Source of the DNA: Peptococcaceae bacterium
GTDB lineage: Bacteria > Bacillota > Dehalobacteriia > UBA4068 > JAAVYR01
Direction of reading: 5' to 3'
Assembly: GCA_022791255.1 (NCBI GenBank)
Contig: JAAVYR010000018.1
Location: forward strand, 186,001 to 250,000
Length of the DNA: 64,000 nt
The position numbers were made by a program, and so were the translations under genes. This document shows positions 61,238-64,000 of this stretch, in pieces; within the stretch, counting starts at the first letter, position 1; each line of letters begins with the position of its first letter. The notes below the pieces were generated by a model that saw nothing but the letters and a program-made list of their open reading frames with translations, ran no database searches and was not told the DNA's origin.

Positions 61238-62104
61238 ATGAGAAATAAGATATTTATTAGTTATAGTCATAAAGACGCATTATATAAATTAGGATTAAAA
61301 ACACACTTAAAACCATTTGAACATTTATCTGAAATTGAAGAATGGGACGATGATAAATTAGCTGTTGGTGAAAATTTCCATAAACAGATCGACCAAATAA
61401 TTGAAGAAACTGCTGTTGCGATTTTGCTTGTTTCTAAAGATTATTTGGCGTCTGATTTTATTATGCATAAAGAACTAATCCCTTTGCTAGATGCTTGGAA
61501 AAAGGATAAAATTAAAATTATTCTTATTGTATTAACCTATTGTGTATATACTGAAATTGATATGCTTAAAAACATACAAGCTTTTAATGACCCTGCAAAA
61601 CCGTTATGCCTGTTATCACCTAACGAACTTGATGCAGAATGGGTAGAAGTGGCAAAAATGGCACGAGCAGAATTACAAAAATATATAGAAAATTCTGAAA
61701 ATTCAACACATGATACAGGTGACCAACACAAAAAAAAGGATACCGCTGTTTTTAAAGCGGCAGGGTTTAACACGGTTTCTGATACAAATGGTAAATTGTT
61801 ACCCGACAAAGCTGGTTGGTATCATGCCAAAATTTCAGAAATTCGTGAAAACCTTAGCGAAGATTTTCGTTGTTATCGTTTGAACAAGCTTATTTGTTCA
61901 GAAGAGAATGAACCGGTAGAGAATGAAACGCATTGGATTTTTTTCAACAACACACAATTTATTGATTTATCAGTCGGAGATAATATCCTGTTTAAGATAG
62001 ACAAGGTTGATGAACTCAAAAATTGGTTTGATGGCTTAACCAATGCGCGAAATGTATATATTACTGAATTATTCATAAGTGCCAAGAAGCAACAAAAGCA
62101 ATAA
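61238..62104 (+). CDS. TIR-domain protein, candidate defence effector
   Basis: A 288-aa cytoplasmic protein. Residues 1 to about 140 are a TIR domain: KIFISYSHKDALY, WDDDKLAVGENFHKQI, AVAILLVSKDYLASDF and a Glu79 in FIMHKELIPLL where NAD-cleaving TIR enzymes have the catalytic glutamate. After a polar linker (residues about 152-165) comes a domain of about 120 residues (DKAGWYHAKISEI, then DLSVGDNILFKIDKV) that I do not recognise, possibly beta-barrel/OB-like. The start has AGGGGAAAGG. It stands alone with its own promoter and terminator, downstream of tRNA-Thr. An anti-phage role is an inference. Confidence 0.8.
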   Translation: MRNKIFISYSHKDALYKLGLKTHLKPFEHLSEIEEWDDDKLAVGENFHKQIDQIIEETAVAILLVSKDYLASDFIMHKELIPLLDAWKKDKIKIILIVLTYCVYTEIDMLKNIQAFNDPAKPLCLLSPNELDAEWVEVAKMARAELQKYIENSENSTHDTGDQHKKKDTAVFKAAGFNTVSDTNGKLLPDKAGWYHAKISEIRENLSEDFRCYRLNKLICSEENEPVENETHWIFFNNTQFIDLSVGDNILFKIDKVDELKNWFDGLTNARNVYITELFISAKKQQKQ

Positions 62105-62146
62105 AGATGAAGCTAAAATTTTCAAGTCACCTTATAATCTCTATAG

Positions 62147-62186
62147 AAAGAGCCTAGTATCTTATGCAGATATTAGGCTCTTTTTT
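62147..62186 (+). terminator. Intrinsic terminator after the TIR gene
   Basis: AAAGAGCCTA-TATCT with its complement AGATA-TAGGCTCTTT (two mismatches), TATGC loop, T-run. Confidence 0.8.
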
Positions 62187-62220
62187 CTATGAAATGAGTG
62201 GTGAATTTATCAACTTATTA

Positions 62221-62229
62221 TGCTATAAT
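62221..62229 (+). promoter_or_regulatory. Extended -10 promoter of the anion permease gene
   Basis: TGCTATAAT at 62221-62229, about 45 bases before the start; no good -35 seen. Confidence 0.45.
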
Positions 62230-62271
62230 AATAAAATTATGGAAGAATATGTTGGGCTATGAGGCGACAAA

Positions 62272-63405
62272 ATGAAAGAGAAAATAATCTACTGCTTGCA
62301 GCGGGAGCGGATACTTTGTGTTGCGTTTGTTTTGGCACTAGTGTCTATGCTATTTGTTAGACCAGATTTTACATATATCACCTATATTGATTTTCGTATG
62401 CTAGCGATTTTGTTTTGTCTGATGGGTGTTATGGCTGGGTTAAAAGATATTGGTTTTTTTCAGTGGGTAGCAGAACTGCTTTTAAGCAAAGTGCAGAAGG
62501 TCTGGCAGTTAGTGCTGGGACTTGTCTTGCTTTGCTTTTTTTCTGCTATGCTGATTACCAATGATGTGGCACTGATTACCTTTGTTCCTTTTACTTTTAC
62601 TATTTTTGCCTTAATTGGGTCACAGATAAAAAAACAATTGCTTATTCCCATAGTCGTATTGCAAACCATTGCTGCCAATCTGGGTAGTATGTTGACGCCG
62701 ATTGGAAATCCACAAAATCTGTATTTATATAGTAAATCTGGAATTTCGTTATGTTCTTTTGTCGTGCTCATGTTACCATATACCCTGTTTGCCTTGCTGT
62801 TGACTGTTATCTGGTGTTTTGCATTGCTTAAAATGTATCCGACTAAGCTTGCGTGTTTTATTGAGGAAAGAAGAAAAATTTCCGGAACCAGGGGGCAACT
62901 ATTCATTTATGCCATTCTTTTTGGTCTGGTTTTGCTGACTGTTGCTAGATTAATTCCATATGGAATTACATTGGGAATTACGATTATAGGGCTGCTAATC
63001 GTAAATAAAAGAATTTTTTTGCAATTAGATTATAGTTTATTACTAACTTTTATCGGCTTTTTTATCTTCATCGGTAATATGGGAAGGCTGCCAGCTTTTC
63101 ATCAATTTTTACAGCAGGTTGTTTGTGATCATGAACTATTGGTAGCCGTTACGGCAAGCCAGATTATCAGCAATGTGCCAGCAGCACTTTTGCTCTCTGG
63201 CTTTACTGATAACTATACGGATTTACTTATTGGAGTAAATTTGGGTGGGCTGGGAACGTTGATTGCCTCAATGGCTAGCCTGATTTCTTATAAGTTAGTA
63301 GTGCGTGAAGCTAATGAGCTAAAAAGTGCATATTTCCGTTACTTTACGGCCGCGAATATTTGTTTTTTGCTACTATTGTTATTATTTACCGTTGTTTATA
63401 GGTGA
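62272..63405 (+). CDS. SLC13/ArsB/NhaD-superfamily anion permease
   Basis: A 377-aa membrane protein with about 10-11 helices. It carries the ion-transporter-family motif LITNDVALITFVPFT in the first half, with LGSMLTPIGNPQNLYLY, and the pseudo-repeat ISNVPAALLLSGFT with GVNLGGLGTLIASMASLISY in the second. This pattern is found in ArsB, citrate and dicarboxylate permeases. The substrate is unknown; no ars genes are adjacent. Single gene with an extended -10 promoter. Confidence 0.87.
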   Translation: MKEKIIYCLQRERILCVAFVLALVSMLFVRPDFTYITYIDFRMLAILFCLMGVMAGLKDIGFFQWVAELLLSKVQKVWQLVLGLVLLCFFSAMLITNDVALITFVPFTFTIFALIGSQIKKQLLIPIVVLQTIAANLGSMLTPIGNPQNLYLYSKSGISLCSFVVLMLPYTLFALLLTVIWCFALLKMYPTKLACFIEERRKISGTRGQLFIYAILFGLVLLTVARLIPYGITLGITIIGLLIVNKRIFLQLDYSLLLTFIGFFIFIGNMGRLPAFHQFLQQVVCDHELLVAVTASQIISNVPAALLLSGFTDNYTDLLIGVNLGGLGTLIASMASLISYKLVVREANELKSAYFRYFTAANICFLLLLLLFTVVYR

Positions 63406-63481
63406 TGGGATCGAATAATATTTTATTGAGAACATTTTTTATAAAATCAAGTTTATATGAAAAAGAGGAGAAGTATTCATC

Positions 63482-64000
63482 ATGATTATCAATACAGGGG
63501 GACGGACGGATACTGTTCAATATTATTCGGATTGGCTGTTGCGTCGCTTTGCAGAGGGCTATGTATTAAGTCGAAATCCATTATTTCCTAATAAAATCAG
63601 TCGCTATGATTTAACACCTGACAAAGTAGATTGTGTTGTATTTTGTTCTAAAAATTATCAACCAATCCTTTCTCGTCTTCATGAGATTACAGATGTATTC
63701 AATACTTATTTTCATTATACGATTACAGCATATGGAAGGGATATTGAACCAGGAGTGCCTGCTATTGAGGCGAGCATAGAGACATTGATAGAATTATCCC
63801 AATTAGTAGGAAAGCAACGTGTTGCCTGGCGGTATGACCCAATTTTGTTAACAGAAAAATACACTATTCAACGGCATTTAAAAACATTTGCCTCTATGGC
63901 AAAAGTATTGGCTCCTTACATAGACCGTTGCGTTTTCAGTTTTGTTGAGATGTATAAAAAACTAGACGTTAATATGCCAGATTTAATTCCTTTAACAGCA
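63482..64000 (+). CDS. DUF1848-family protein, 3' end outside the window
   Basis: The first 173 codons of a soluble protein starting MIINTGGRTDTVQYYSDWLL, with FCSKNYQPILSRL, YTITAYGRDIEPGVP and VAWRYDPILLTEKY, the pattern of DUF1848 proteins. That family is thought to include radical-SAM-related or metal-binding members, but the function is not established and the C-terminal cysteines that would help are not in view. The ATG has AAAGAGGAG upstream. Confidence 0.85.
   Translation, partial: MIINTGGRTDTVQYYSDWLLRRFAEGYVLSRNPLFPNKISRYDLTPDKVDCVVFCSKNYQPILSRLHEITDVFNTYFHYTITAYGRDIEPGVPAIEASIETLIELSQLVGKQRVAWRYDPILLTEKYTIQRHLKTFASMAKVLAPYIDRCVFSFVEMYKKLDVNMPDLIPLTA

Overview
The window reads as one stretch of chromosome from an anaerobic, endospore-forming member of the Bacillota. 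Spore formation is supported by a GerA-type germinant receptor operon (16130-20289), a 22-codon spoVM (50527-50595), a SpoVB-like flippase (53422-54945) and promoter sequences resembling the sigma-G and sigma-E consensus. Anaerobic metabolism is suggested by an aldo/keto reductase fused to a ferredoxin domain and a pyrophosphate-type phosphofructokinase. A single-chain PurL and the DnaD/DnaI-like primosome pair also fit Clostridia or spore-forming Negativicutes; the sequence alone does not settle the class. Base composition looks like low-to-mid 40s % GC. Almost every transcription unit ends in a clear intrinsic terminator, so operons are easy to delimit.

Layout: lrgAB (partial) and tyrS on the minus strand (1-2047); a ferredoxin-fused aldo/keto reductase and a MacAB-like exporter with unusual extensions (2339-7547); the purine operon purE-purB-purF-purM-purN-purH-purD plus a small conserved ORF (7754-15962); the gerA operon (16130-20289); an orphan HisA-like protein, pcrA and ligA (20421-25664); a HypB-like GTPase without the usual metal ligands and a flavin-binding protein (25811-27075); purL on the minus strand, divergent from gatCAB (27145-34521); a manganese (yybP-ykoY) riboswitch in front of a cation/Ca exchanger (34778-35929); small membrane proteins, phosphofructokinase and cyclophilin (36054-38859); an Lsa-like ABC-F protein behind a leader-peptide attenuator (38869-40715); two low-GC accessory genes near tRNA genes (40823-41872 and 46351-47073) flanking an aminotransferase, a dnaD/dnaI-like pair and a nitrilase-family amidase; dinG, spoVM, a sporulation-type membrane protein, folE, a signal peptidase, spoVB and an EF-G paralogue (47514-57224); an ECF sigma factor with its membrane partner, an ECF-transporter S component, a lipoprotein and crcB (57399-60780); then tRNA-Thr followed by a more accessory-looking end with a TIR-domain protein, an anion permease and a DUF1848 gene running off the window.

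Working together: the pur operon and purL supply most of the path from PRPP to IMP; purC and purK are not here. The gerA operon makes A, C, B and probably D subunits of one germinant receptor. GatCAB is complete. The regulatory RNAs (Mn riboswitch, ABC-F attenuator) and the tiny genes (spoVM, a 37-residue membrane peptide, a 6-residue leader peptide) are the parts that routine gene calling would most easily miss.
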